A DNA stretch of 64,000 nucleotides. Origin: Sipunculus nudus. Its lineage: Eukaryota; Annelida; Sipuncula; Golfingiida; Sipunculidae. The notes below the pieces were generated by a model that was not told the DNA's origin, did not search any database, and saw nothing but the letters and a program-made list of their open reading frames with translations. Below, piece after piece: positions 21,402 to 33,475 of the stretch (the stretch's first letter is position 1; each line of letters opens with the position of its first letter). Location: contig CM049311.1 of assembly GCA_026874595.1 (NCBI GenBank), positions 63,203,453-63,267,452 on the forward strand, read 5' to 3'. The translations under genes and the position numbers were made by a program.

Positions 21402-22734
21402 TGATTTGGCTCTAAATGACAGTAAATCTAAAATTTCTTATCTCTAGAGAAGTTATGTGTTACTGTTATTATATAGTGTTAATACATAAATCATTTTTAA
21501 TTATGGATTCTCTTTTCTCTGCAGTTGTTTCCTTGTTTACATATTTTAACATAATTCTCTGCCGTCAGATTTGCAGGTTGTGCACACTATATTGATAATG
21601 TTGTCTATTGAGACAACTGATCACTTGTTCATATTTGATTCATGATTGTTTTGAGATAACAAATAAGATCACTTCCTGTAAGTTTTCCACTATTTTTCAG
21701 TGTAAATGTGAGTCTGCAAATATGCCTTGTACAAAAATTTGCAATATTAAAAAAATTAAAACTTTGCTGAAAAGCTGATAACATTGTGCTTCCACTGTGT
21801 GATAAAGTTATGCTGTGCATCAGACACACAGTCAGGGTAAGGATGTTTATCAGAAATCTTAAATATTCAACCATGCATTTTAAGACTTGTCTTTTGGAAT
21901 GGTGTTTTACTCCGACTCAGGTCCTTTGATCATTTTCAAGGACAAGAAATTTATTTAAATTCATTGGTGCCATCCTCAACACAACACATCCTTAAAACAA
22001 AAGTTGTCGTTGATATTAAAAGATCATTCTCGACTTGACAACTTCACTTGAAGTGAGAATAAAACATGCCAACCAAAAAAAGCCGCTAGAAAAATATGTA
22101 TCTCTCTGACATATTTGCTGTGACTTTGCAGCTTGAGTGCTAAAACCAAAATTGGGTGTACAACAGTATTACCTGCATTTACCATAAACTTTGCTGTTTT
22201 GAATGGCTATTTCATCATTTTCAAACCAGATTAGTATTGTGCATGGGAAAACAACAACCAGCTGTGTAGGACAAAACAGGCATTTAAGACAACGCATTAC
22301 TCAGTCGGTTTACAACTTTCATACCATTAGGACAGGTAGATATGATGTCCACATGGACCGTTCATGTGTCATGAGTTCAGATTGCAGTTCGCAGAAAGGT
22401 ACCAATTCATTTAAGGAGATTTCCAACTCAGTCATCCATGTATTTCATTTGAAAATTTGAATAAGGTCTAGAAAATATAAAGAACTTAAGATGCATGCTT
22501 AAAATCTTAATCTTAATAAATCTTAATAATACTTGTTATATAACTTTTAGGTTGCCCATCCCACACATTACTTACAGTCCTATTTTGTTTTAAATTTAAG
22601 CTTTTCCAGGGGATTGGCACCACTTGAGAGATGTGAGCCAGGTTGAAAGAAAAGTTGATTTTTAATGTTTTATTGGCACTTGATTGAACCCCATATAGAA
22701 GGTATTATTCACTCATTTATCACTCACATATTGA
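21402..22734. other. intron 1, no feature recognised
   Basis: AT-rich non-coding DNA. Open frames at 21629-21874 and 22203-22460 show no motif. Confidence 0.5.
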
Positions 22735-22739
22735 TTTTT

Positions 22740-24630
22740 AGCTCAGCTGACTATAAGTCATCTGAGCTATAGTCATGGTCCATTGTCCATCGTCCGTCCG
22801 TCCGTAGATGTGGCACGTTTTGAAACCGTAAGACTTAGGAATCCAAAATTCAGCATAATGTTAGATGTCCCCAAGATCTCCTACCAAGCCGAAAACTGGG
22901 TCTTTGCGACTTCGTTCCTTTGAGAAATTAAGGAAAAACCTCAAATTTTTATTAAAAACCTATTTTCACTCTTCAGGACTGCCTAATATCAAAACCACTC
23001 ATCTGTTTTTCCTCATATTTACCATAAATATTCTTCTATATAGTTCCTATGTACATGCCAGAAATTAAGTCTGTTAAGTATAAATTCTTTAAGTTATGGG
23101 CCTGAACATAATAGACTTTGTAAAAAATCAGGAAAAATGTTTACTCACTTAACATGAAAAATTTTGAAACTAGAGTCTATTTTCCCAAGTATATAACTAT
23201 GTTTAATTAAGATTTAATTGTTTACCCAAAATTAGATCTGAATTTTGTAAATTTTTTAAGTTATTAGCATAAAAATAAAATCAGTACCTTAAATTAAGTC
23301 CAACTTTGACCATGGCACGTTTTTCTCCTGTATGTACCATTGATTTAATTTTCACAGCATGTAAACATAAATATTTAATTTGTTTAAATCTGAAATTTGA
23401 AAATAAAAGCTTGAAAATTAAGCTAGTTATTGATTTTTTTTTCTTGAGGCTCTACTGTAGTCATTTGCTTTGATAACAGATTACAGATGCAGGGTCCAAC
23501 TCCAGGTCACTGGAAGTCGGGCTATGCCAAGGTTTCTGATTTGTTACAGTCACTGGGGGAGACCCCCTGCTGTGACAGGTGTACAGTTATTATAATATCA
23601 CCACCCCAATCCCCCCCCCCCCCCCCCCCCGCCAAACCCAACCCACTAAGTGTAATGCAGTAATTGTTATTGTTTTCACTGTATTTCCTTAATTGTAACA
23701 CTGTTTCCACTCCAATATACAAAAACTTTCCTTAAAAAAGTAATTCAAGTGTAATCCAGAAGATGCCATGTTGTGTTAATGTAGCATTTTTAAAGAAATT
23801 AATTTTCTTTTAAATGATTTTAACAGATATAATTGAACCCATCAGTATGCTTAAATTTATAAAATATGGAGAACATTATGGATAAATTAAGACACAATTG
23901 AAAATTGTGAAATCTAAATCAAGTATTATTTTTAGATATTTATTGTTTTGCAGATTTAAAAGATATATTTTTGTGGTAAAAAATAAATAAACATTTGTAT
24001 GCATGGTGTGGTGTTATATGACAAGATTGAGATTTATGATGATGCAATTGAGAATTATGAATCAACTTTTATATTCAGATATATCTGTTTTATTGGAAAT
24101 GTATAGAAATATAAACTTAAATTAAAAAAAAAATTGATGTGATGAAAAAATTAGGATTTAATACAAACATTTGTTCATTATTTTCCTGCCACAGCAGAAT
24201 TTGAGATCAGGCTTTGTTTGCCCTGTTTTATGTTGTTAATTAGTTATATTTCATCTGTATACATTTCATTAAAAAATACATATAAATAATAATATATATT
24301 ATACAAAAAAAATATTCAATTAAACAAATTTGTAAACTACTGAAATGTCAATAGTTAATCAAAAAGCCAACTGATGATCATGGTAATAGTACAGATCATT
24401 TGTTCACAAACTGCTCACATGCTTCAGTTTCAACATTAGGAAACACATGGTCAGGTCACAAAATATTATTCGCAACAGTTTCTTGCTCATCAATACAAAC
24501 CAATCATATAAACCAACCATGGCCTTTATTACCTCTTCCTCTTAAATTTGATCTCCATTTGATATTATTTTAGATTTTTACCTTCAAGGTCAACTTCAGC
24601 TGAGCACAGTGACCCATAGGTCCCTTGTTT
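22740..24630 (+). mobile_element. AGCTCAG-family repeat, apparently full length
   Basis: It begins with a hairpin, AGCTCAGCTGACT-ATA-AGTCATCTGAGCT, after a T run, then GTCC units. It ends CAGCTGAGCACAGTGACC, CATA, GGTCCCTTGTTT, where GACC-CATA-GGTC is a short hairpin and CAGCTGAGC is an inverted match to the 5' hairpin. The same 5' end recurs at 63123 and 63485 and the same 3' end at 51899. A 5' hairpin, a 3' subterminal inverted repeat and a 3' hairpin with no protein suit a non-autonomous Helentron/Helitron-like element. TTCAAGGTCA lies just before the 3' end. Confidence 0.65.
23600..23631. repeat. poly-C tract
   Basis: About 19 consecutive C residues inside the AGCTCAG-family repeat. The length is likely polymorphic or uncertain in assembly. 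Confidence 0.9.
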
Positions 24631-26168
24631 TTTCCTGTCTGATATAAGACAAGGAACTTTTAAACAGGCTATTTCACTGGGTCATAGCTACTGCATACTT
24701 ATAATCAGATAAATCCACAGGATACTAGAATTCTAGAAATCTTCACTCATATGAATGCAAGCCTCCAGCAATCTCTAATGTGGGACTCTCCCAAAACCCT
24801 GCTTGTGTTCACTTATTCAGACCATATTCCCAGGTTCATTCTTGGATTAGTGGTACATTTGTTAATATTCCTTGATGGCAATCCTGAATCTGGATCATGT
24901 GCCGGATCCACACAAAATCTGATCAGTTCTTTGCGAAGCCATTCCTGAATTGTCTTGAAAATTTCACGAGATTCTGTTCATGATTGCTTGGATTATGTAC
25001 TTAAGTTGTGAAATATAATCCACACAATCACACACAAACAGAGGTGAATGCATACCCTCCTGACAGAGTTATAGTTGTAGATACAAGCATTGCTACAACA
25101 CATGGCTTTCAAGGTAGCATCCTTTTATTCTACATATGATTTATGACATTAACACAGTAGTCCTGTACCAGCATGTTTTACATTCCTTCATCATGGCAGA
25201 TTATTCATGTTCCTTTTCCAGTTCCGAGTTTAATGTCAGTGACAGTTTCTATTATTGTGTCATTAGCAAACAAATCAGTAACTCTTTATTAATATTTGAA
25301 TGATACATATTTTGGGACAAAATAGTATTTTGATTGTTTGTAGCTATGTATCAAGGGAATTAAAAGTGTTGATCTTTGATGTAGTAATCTTCTGCAAATG
25401 TTTTTGGAAGGTCTGATGTGTCAGATTTATTATTTGTTGGTTGCTCTAGTTACAGTCTGGCAGGCATGCGAATTGTGAGCCCCTTAGAATCGATTCAGTT
25501 ATCATCTTTACCTTTGATTCAGTTGTTGATTTTATTTTTACTTAATTAATAAAGCAATTTAATTTACCAACATTGACGCTAGTAAATTACTGCAAATAAA
25601 AGAAAAAATGTAGCTCTGCCTTTGGTTGTTGCCACCATATATGTTTCTATATCACTGGAGTGGTCCACCAGCAAACGTTTAGTAGAATTTGGGCACATAC
25701 AGTCATACACAATTAAAATCTTTGACATCATGAACTTTTCTGTTAAATTTGACAGCTCACAGAAGACTTTGGGATGGTACATGCCAAAATATAATGATCA
25801 AAATGAATCAATTCAAAGGTCAATCATCAATTACAGTTAAACCGATGGCTTGCAATTCAATGCATCCATTCTTTGATGCATTGTAAGTTTGAAGAGCTAT
25901 GTATACAGTGATTAGTGGTGTGGATCATAGGTCATATAGTTAATATACTGTGTAATTACTGACTTAATTATCCCAGTATTTGGCATCTAAAGACTTCTCA
26001 GATTTTATAGAATGTTTTTAAAGTTCATAGCCTAACCCCCACCCATATTTACCAGAGTATCGCTGTACAAGCCAATGAGTTAAATGCTACTGCCATATTC
26101 TGGCCCATGCTTCATGAACATAAAATTTGAACATCAGTTTAAATATGCAACTGTAACCAAAAAAGACT
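24631..26168. other. intron 1, no feature recognised
   Basis: Non-coding. No terminal repeats or motifs found. Confidence 0.5.
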
Positions 26169-26170
26169 TA

Positions 26171-27251
26171 CCATATTTATTCCAATTTGGCGATCCCTCT
26201 TATTTCTCGACCCCAAAAATATTTTGAAAGCATAATTTCTAAAATGACTCTAATTTCTCGACTGCCGACGTTTTCTGTCGACGATGTTAAGGTGAAATGC
26301 CTCCGTCTCTCACGGGCACCACAGTTTGTATCTGACTAGATTCTTATTACATTGAGCATCCACATCAAACTTATTTCCAATAAAATTTTTGAAGATACAA
26401 AGATGCGTTTTTCATAATATATAAACATGATAAAGCGTTCAAGATCAAAATGGGTGTCCTTGATGAAGCAAACTCGTGTACCATTCTTGGTACGCACGTG
26501 CCTCGTGTGCAATTCATGTGGGATCTTTAGCAATAATATTTAAACGTGCGGTAGGTACCCGCGGTGGAACAACTGTGACCCAGTTGGAACTGTCATATTA
26601 GTTATATTTAAACGACCCTGGTTAGTTTTTGGATGGGTGACCGCACATACCAACCAGGGCCCGATCGAGGGCACGCGAGCTAGGACCATTTCCGGTCGTA
26701 TATATATTAACGGGCCTTTACTTTCCTATATTTATTAAGTATTATGCAAATAAAAGTTATCTGATAACAGGCAGTTATTTTTTATAAAGTCTTCTTCCAA
26801 CTTCCGTGCAGCTGCTTGTCCCTTTTCGGCCCGCCGATATCGCCGCCTGGTGGGTTAACTTGAAACAGCTGATAGTTACATGAGTTGCCGTCTATATCAA
26901 GTGATCGTACCAATACGCGAAGTAGTGATCATTTTGTGCAGTGATTGAGCTCAGTTTGATTAATCATTTGCGGACTCCGTATAATTAATGTGACGGTTGG
27001 AAGCCCGTTTGTAGGAAATACTGTTAAGCTAACAAAACAAACTGATAAACGACCAAATTATCACTCAATTCATACGACCGCTCGAGTGTCTGAGCGGCTC
27101 TGCGTCTCTACGGAAGATTATCAAACCGCATGCCTCTAAAATTTGACCACTGCAAATTCTGCAGGAAGATAATTTTCAAATATCCTCAAATATCTCGACC
27201 TCTGAGAAAATTAATTATTTTTAAGTGGTCGCCAAATTAGAATAAATATGG
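26171..27251. mobile_element. non-autonomous DNA transposon flanked by TA
   Basis: The 23-bp ends at 26171-26193 and 27229-27251 are inverted copies (CCATATTTATTC.AATTTGGCG) with one mismatch. Both are flanked by TA (26169-26170, 27252-27253), the target duplication of Tc1/mariner/pogo-type elements. CTCGACC-type words recur inside both ends. No transposase frame is visible in 1.08 kb. The flanking TA could be chance, so the superfamily is tentative. Confidence 0.7.
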
Positions 27252-27277
27252 TAACACTTTCCTCAGTCAGGAGTAAA

Positions 27278-27460
27278 GGTTTTGATGGTACTTTGAGTGG
27301 TTTAGGTTTGAAACTTAGAACCAGTGGTTTAGGTCTTAGACTTAGAACCAGTGATTTATGCCGGGGACTTATAACCAGTGCTCTTGGCCTGGGACTTAGA
27401 ACCAGTGCTTTAGGCCTGGGACATAGAACCAATCGTTTAGGCCTGGGACTTAAATCCTGA
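27278..27460. repeat. 30-bp minisatellite, about six units
   Basis: Units of the type TTTAGGCCTGGGACTTAGAA followed by CCAGTGC repeat with period 30. Because 30 is a multiple of three, both strands stay open (27248-27460 plus, 27211-27432 minus) and spell repeated LGLGLRTSA-like or SPRPKALVL-like peptides. Neither is supported as a gene. Confidence 0.9.
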
Positions 27461-29043
27461 ATGTCCCTATTTCAAGCCACACTACAGGGCCCCTATAGCT
27501 GCCATCATAAGATGGTGAAATTTCACTGTAACCCCTGAACAACAAGACAATACTTTTGGATTATTTGCAGCTCTCTATAAAGAAGACCTAGAGTTAATGA
27601 GCCTTGAGAAATACTTGGTTATATGCATGTTATTCATAGTCATATGGCTATAAATAGTATCATCATATTGGCCTCATCTTTATTCAGCAGACAATGTCAC
27701 CTATAGGCCATGTTTTGACTCTTCAGAAAAGGAGAGTAAAATAGTAATATTTTAAAGTGCTCAGATGGTGCAAACTAATTATATATGTAGAACGCACTGC
27801 CACTGCATGGACCAACTGATACTTAATAATCACTGATATGGTACTGAACAGAATACAACACTTCTGTAGTACACTGATAAGCTGTCGCATCAGTGCCTGT
27901 GTCCTTTTTGATAAACATAGATATTGCCAGTAGTTGGCCCAGTACAGAACAGTGTGTGAATCCCTGTGAAGCTTGTGACTATACAGGGTTTCAATTCCCC
28001 AGTCCCCACTAGCAAAGTACCAATTTTCTAGTTATTTCAAGTTTTGCTAGTAGAAAATTCTGTACTAGCAACATTTTGCTAGTTACTTCACAAACAGACA
28101 TAATCTTAACCTGTACAGTTGAGACACAAAAAACATAAACTTTAGGCCAGGGAATGAGCAACTGAAAGTGATTGTGGTATTAATTTATAAAACAAGCCAT
28201 AGTTGTACTACAAAACCTTACAAGGTCAAGGTCCTGAATAAGCAGCCTATCAGCTCCTAAGATAATTGACATCGAAAAATTACACTGACACTGTCAAATG
28301 TTTTGACGTTTGAAGAAAAATTGCTCTTTGAAATTGCTATTTAAAAAAACACCACTTGCATAACTTAGCCAGCGTCCATAAAAATGTTGATCCCTGCTAT
28401 ACACAACTTGGTCCTCTTGATTACTTTTCTTTGTTGACAGTGCCATTGATAAAACAAGTGTTGTACAATCTGACAAACACTGAAGTATGAAGTTTGTGTC
28501 TAGGTCCCTGTGACCTAGTTTTGAATGACAAATCAAAATTTATAAAAATGATTATGACACTTTTGCATTTTGTGTTAAGATGTTAGCTTTAAGATTTTTT
28601 TTAACAGAAGGATGCAGAATTTAAGACTGGAAATGTGTTATTAAAGACCTGATTGTGCTGGCACAAGGTTTTCTTGATGAAGACTAGAATTTTCTAGTGC
28701 CACAATAACACAGCCATTGAAATAGGCTGATCTGATGGAAGCAACTGGTGCCTACATTCACCAGTGTCATAACTTATATATAAATGCGTTCCAAACCCAG
28801 ATACTTCGTTCAGTTACAACAACCATACACTTGACTATTTGATATGTCTGCTTGTAGGTCCTTAAATCTGTTGTTTTACAGATTCTTTAAAAACAGTGCT
28901 GTAGAGATATATTCTCTAAAAAAGGTGATAATTGATAATCACTTGTTGCTTCAGTCTTTCTGGTGCCAGGTAAAAGGCCAAGTTTAGAATCTATTTGATA
29001 AATCATTAAAGTATAATAATAAACTGAGCCACTGCTTATGTGT
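27461..29043. other. intron 1, no feature recognised
   Basis: Non-coding. CTAGCAAA/TTTGCTAG words cluster at 28010-28085 as small imperfect palindromes. Otherwise nothing seen. Confidence 0.5.
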
Positions 29044-29055
29044 AAGATAAGCATA

Positions 29056-29436
29056 AAAACAGGCTTCTGTGGCTCAGGGGTAGAGCGCAGGAATCAAAGC
29101 CGGGAGATTGTGAGTTCAAACCTCAGCCGAGGCGGTAAGGTTTTTCACTGTCGGCCCCCACCCAGGGTGACACTCTGCAGGCTTAATGGGAAGGTCGTGC
29201 CCAACGGCTGTGTTTCACTCACAAACGAGTGCGCCTTTCGGGGTCCTCGGTGGTATGATTACCAACCCAGGACCCGCAGGTGCAGTGGTCACCGGGCCTA
29301 GTTAACGCCAGGATATCAAATGAGTGTGATACTGCCCTGTCACATAGTCCGAAACTGGAATGGAAATCTGCAGATGTACATATAATTAGTTAAGTTAGCA
29401 TTAAAAAAATGGAGGGGGTTACCTCGAACAAAAAAA
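29056..29436 (+). mobile_element. tRNA-derived SINE with target-site duplications
   Basis: A tRNA-like head has an A box (TGGCTCAGGGGTAGAGCGC, near 29070) and a B box (GAGTTCAAACC, near 29112), the internal RNA polymerase III promoter. A body of about 270 bp follows and ends in an A-rich tail. AAGATAAGCATA flanks it on both sides (29044-29055 and 29437-29448), which shows insertion by LINE-type target-primed reverse transcription. The body matches the minus-strand relic at 17683-17933. The element reads with the host gene. Confidence 0.9.
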
Positions 29437-29448
29437 AAGATAAGCATA

Positions 29449-30204
29449 GAATAACCATTTGTATACATTTAGAAAAAGGACGTTTGATTTGACATTTTAA
29501 TTTGTTATCTAATTTCTAAGTTGCTGTGTTGTATTTCAGTTATGCCACAGCAATCCGTTGTTCTAATTCATGTCTGATGGGAGTGAACAGAAACCAATTT
29601 CTCTGCAAACATCAGTTCCATTACTGAAACTTCTATGGCTAGATTAGCCAGGATCAGGGAGGTACATGTGTGGTTTGAAGTAATATGCTGGCTTGACCTG
29701 AGGGATCACTAGTAATTTAATAATACCCCTTTGAGTAGGTATTTGTAGTGATAATTGTAAGAAGTTCAGTGACATGTTGCTTACCTGATGTCACACCTGG
29801 GGCACCTAACAGCAGGAGTTGAAGTCAACAGATTTTTATAAAGGCCAGCAAACCCTTCATATCATGTTTCTAACTCAGAAACCACATACCTGCAACTGTG
29901 CCAAGATAATATATTTGGATTTTAACAGTGGTGCTGAAAACATGAAACTTGGTTGGAAAAATACATTTAAAACTTTTTCCAAGGAGCTATAAAGATAGGA
30001 GGCTCCTTACAATTTCAGTGCCTGCCCAGAAGCCCCCCCCCCCCTTGCACTATGGATATTATATCTGTGCCATTAATGTTATAGTTAATCGATGTGGTCA
30101 GCATTCTAAAATTGTATTTGTCACCATTGCTGTAAACAGATTTGAAAGTATACTATGTTTACAGTACCATGTGATAAGATATTGGGCACCCTTGTGTGAA
30201 AATA
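29449..30204. other. intron 1, no feature recognised
   Basis: Non-coding, with a C run at about 30033-30043. Confidence 0.5.
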
Positions 30205-30661
30205 CATGATATATTATAGACCATTGTTGCTTGAATCCTTATTTTTTGGGGGAAATGTAAAGAAAGCAACAGAGCATATTAAACCTCTTCAGTGATACAT
30301 GCTACCTCGGTACGAAGTACTACATTAGGCACAACTATACACTCATGTAGTGCACAGTTTCTTCCATTTCTCTATAAAAACACAACCACAAATAGGGATT
30401 GAAGCGACTGTGGTTAGACTATATATATGTAAAAACATGATATATTATAGACCACTGTTGCTTGAATCCTTATTTTTAGGGGGAAATGTAAAGAAAGCAA
30501 CAGAGCATATTACACCTCTTTTGTGATACATGCTATCTCCGTACTACATTAGGCACAACTATACACTCATGTAGTGCACAGTTTCTTCCATTTCTCTATA
30601 AAAACACAACCACAAATAGGGATTGAAGCGACTGTGGTTAGACTATATATATGTAAAAACA
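30205..30661. repeat. 231-bp tandem duplication
   Basis: Copies start CATGATATATTATAGACCA at 30205 and 30436 and run to TATATATGTAAAAACA. They differ by a few substitutions and a short indel in TCGGTACGAAGTACTAC. Confidence 0.9.
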
Positions 30662-31979
30662 GTGCCAGTAGAAAATGGACATGACACATCAACCAGACCA
30701 GTGTAAAAATCACCTCGTTTTGTAATCACAGACAGATACCACACTGTCCTTAAGCTTATTAAAATTTGATACCATCCTTTGAACACCCATATGAACTTAA
30801 CTGATCATCAAGAGTATCCTCACTAGGCGATGACCACACATTGACCAGTATACAAAATGCATCTGTAGTCCAGATAATGGTCAGACTATTATGGGAATGA
30901 AAGTGGACGCAGATTAAACATTCAAACACTAGACACGCTGCCCAGTGCTGTGACCAGTTGAGTGTCCATTGATCCTCTTACCCGCTAATGATTTCAGCTG
31001 AGATCTATTGTCAAAGTGTTGATGGTCTGTGGCAGGACTGTCCACAGGGGGTTTATTAGCTGTATACAGTTACTGTATCATGTTTCCTTGAGAGCTCAAC
31101 CCCAAGGCCCAATGAGTCACAGTGGTTTTTAAGACATGAGAGTTTATCTTTGTGGTTGTGTTGCATTTATCTGCATCTTAATTTAGACACTTCTGCTCTA
31201 TTTATGCCAGTGTCTCGACAGGACACATTTACAAACATATATTTTTAGTAGTCTGTATGTCCTCTGTTCATCTACCTTTGTCATTAAACTTCATATCAGG
31301 AGGGTTTTAAGGGTTAAGATGTACTGAGATGACACATGGATATGCTGTAATATTCCCTTAGATATCACCTATAAAATTGTGTTGTTATTGGAAACTTCTA
31401 AGTATAAATAACAATAATTGCAAAGCTTCATATGTCTAGTTAGATTGGGGTTTCTTCAAGGATTGATGTGTACAGCATCATCTTTTTGTTTAGTTTTACC
31501 CTGAAGATATTGTGAATTTCACATTGGGGGAAAAAAGTTTAAGCACATGAATGATTCACTGGAATTGCTGGTAGAAGCCTTCTTTCTCTACAGTATATCC
31601 CCAGCCAGGAGCCACTCTGCATGGCATGTTTAAATATGGATCCATCAGCAAAATCAGGTTGGCTGGGTTCAAAATGTTGAAGATCAAAGGTACACCATCA
31701 CCTAACTATATGAACACAAAGCAATCACATTTATTTGTTAGACTGCTTGTCTTCAAAATTCAGAGTGGAAACTAAAATATGACTTAAACATGAAGACTGA
31801 AAAATGGTTTTCCCTATAGTCAATTGTTATGCCTGTTCATCATCAGTAAGTTTGCAGGCCTACTGGTAGTCATAATATTAAAACTTGATTGTGATACATA
31901 AACTGCCAGTTTATATAAAGTATAAGAGTCATCTGAACTATCTGCTTTGTCCTTCTTAAATAAAAACTTAGCTTGTATT
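30662..31979. other. intron 1, no feature recognised
   Basis: Non-coding; nothing further seen. Confidence 0.5.
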
Positions 31980-31980
31980 T

Positions 31981-32520
31981 TTTATACGACCGTCATATGA
32001 CTGGAGTATTATGGTATACCCACTGCCGTCCTTCCGTTAACTTTAAGTGTTGCCGCAGGAAACTTACCAGGGCTTTGGTCGATTTTCACAAAACTCACCA
32101 TAACTACTTAACAACAGATTATCTCACTCTAGTTCGATTATGGGCAACATCCACGCATATTTAATAAGGTCACGGTTCACTAGGCTACTTTTTGGTGTAG
32201 CAGCAATAAATTATAAAGATTTGAAGGATTTTGATGCAAAAAACTCCTCAGAAATGTTAATCAATAAAATATCTCGCCTAAGTTTGATTTCCAGCAAAAT
32301 CCATGCATATTTAATGAGGTCAGCGGTCACCACACTTTGGAGGCACCTGGTGACTTACCAAAAATCCTATGGATTTTCTTGAAACTCATTAGACATATTT
32401 ACCAATAGAGCTTTTCACCTGAATAACCTTCTCATAAAAAATCATGCATATTTAATAAGGCCAGAGGTCACCAGATACAGAAAAGGCGTATAATGCACGT
32501 TTGCAGTGCTTTTGTCTGTA
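31981..32520 (+). mobile_element. Helentron-like repeat with three DR1-bearing units
   Basis: The 5' end is an imperfect hairpin (ATACGACCGTCAT/ATGACTGGAGTAT) followed by TATTATGG, like the element at 40338. Three units of about 150 bp each contain CATGCATATTTAAT.AGG (near 32153, 32304 and 32443). The 3' side has GGCGTATAATG and a GCAC-GTTTGCA-GTGC hairpin. Each unit has a pair of AGGTCA-like half-sites with one-base spacing (32167-32179, 32317-32329, 32458-32470). There is no coding region. Exact ends are approximate. Confidence 0.6.
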
Positions 32521-32549
32521 ATGTTTTGTGTCATGTATTTGCTATGTAT

Positions 32550-33475
32550 AAAAATCTGGTCAGAGATAACCCTCAGTTGATCATATAGTCTTATTTAAAA
32601 TCTAGTCAGAGATACCCCTCAGTGGATCATGTAGTCTTATTTAAAATCCGGTCAGAGATAACCCTCAGTGGATCATATAGTCTTATTTAAAATCTGGTAA
32701 GAGATACCCTTAAGTTGATCATTCTTATTTAAAAATCTGGTCAGACATAACCCTCAGTTGACCATTCTTATTTAAAAATCTGGTCAGAGATAACCCACAG
32801 TGGATCATGTAGTCTTATTTAAAATCTGGTCAGATATTACCCTCATTCTTATTTAAAAATATGGTCAGAGATAACCCTCAGTTGATCATATAGTCTTATT
32901 TAAAATCTAGTCAGAGATACCCCTCAGTGGATCATGTAGTCTTATTTAAAATCCGGTCAGAGATAACCCTCAGTGGATCATATAGTCTTATTTAAAATAT
33001 GGTAAGAGATACCCTTAAGTTGATCATTCTTATTTAAAAATCTGGTCAGACATAACCCTCAGTTGACCATTCTTATTTAAAAATCTGGTCAGAGATAACC
33101 CACAGTGGATCATGTAGTCTTATTTAAAATCTGGTCAGATATTACCCTCATTCTTATTTAAAAATATGGTCAGAGATAACCCTCAGTTGATCATATAGTC
33201 TTATTTAAAATCTGGTCAGATATTACCCTCTGTGGATCATGTAGTCTTATTTAAAATCTGGTCAGATATAACCCTCAGTGGATCATGTAGTCTTTTTTAA
33301 AATCTGGTCAGATATAACCTTCAGTGGATCATGTGGTCTTATTTAAAATCTGGTCAGATATAACCCTCAGTGGATCATGTAATCTTATTTAAAATCTGGT
33401 CAGATATAACCCTCAGTGGATCATGTAGTCTTATTTAAAACCTGGTCAGAGGTAACCCTCAGGGGATCAAGTTCA
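32550..33475. repeat. 46-bp minisatellite with 305-bp higher-order repeat
   Basis: The unit AAAATCTGGTCAGAGATAAC, CCTCAGTGGATCATGTAGTC, TTATTT repeats about 20 times. Variant units recur in the same order with a 305-bp period: the CCTCAGTTGATCATATAGTC variant ends at about 32580, 32885 and 33190. The last five units are more uniform. No coding function is seen. Confidence 0.95.

Noticed and set aside
22865-23068. MSPRSPTKPKTGS open frame shared with 63654-63872
   Set aside because: Conserved only because both are copies of the AGCTCAG repeat; no known domain and no coding context.
27211-27460. Repeat proteins on both strands (LGLRTSA-like and SPRPKALVL-like)
   Set aside because: A 30-bp minisatellite keeps all frames open; there is no promoter, splice context or known family.
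29063-29134. A functional tRNA gene
   Set aside because: A and B boxes are present, but the unit continues into a SINE body with target duplications and the acceptor stem does not pair well.
32550-33475. A CRISPR-like array
   Set aside because: The units are contiguous variants of one 46-bp sequence with no unique spacers, in a eukaryotic intron.
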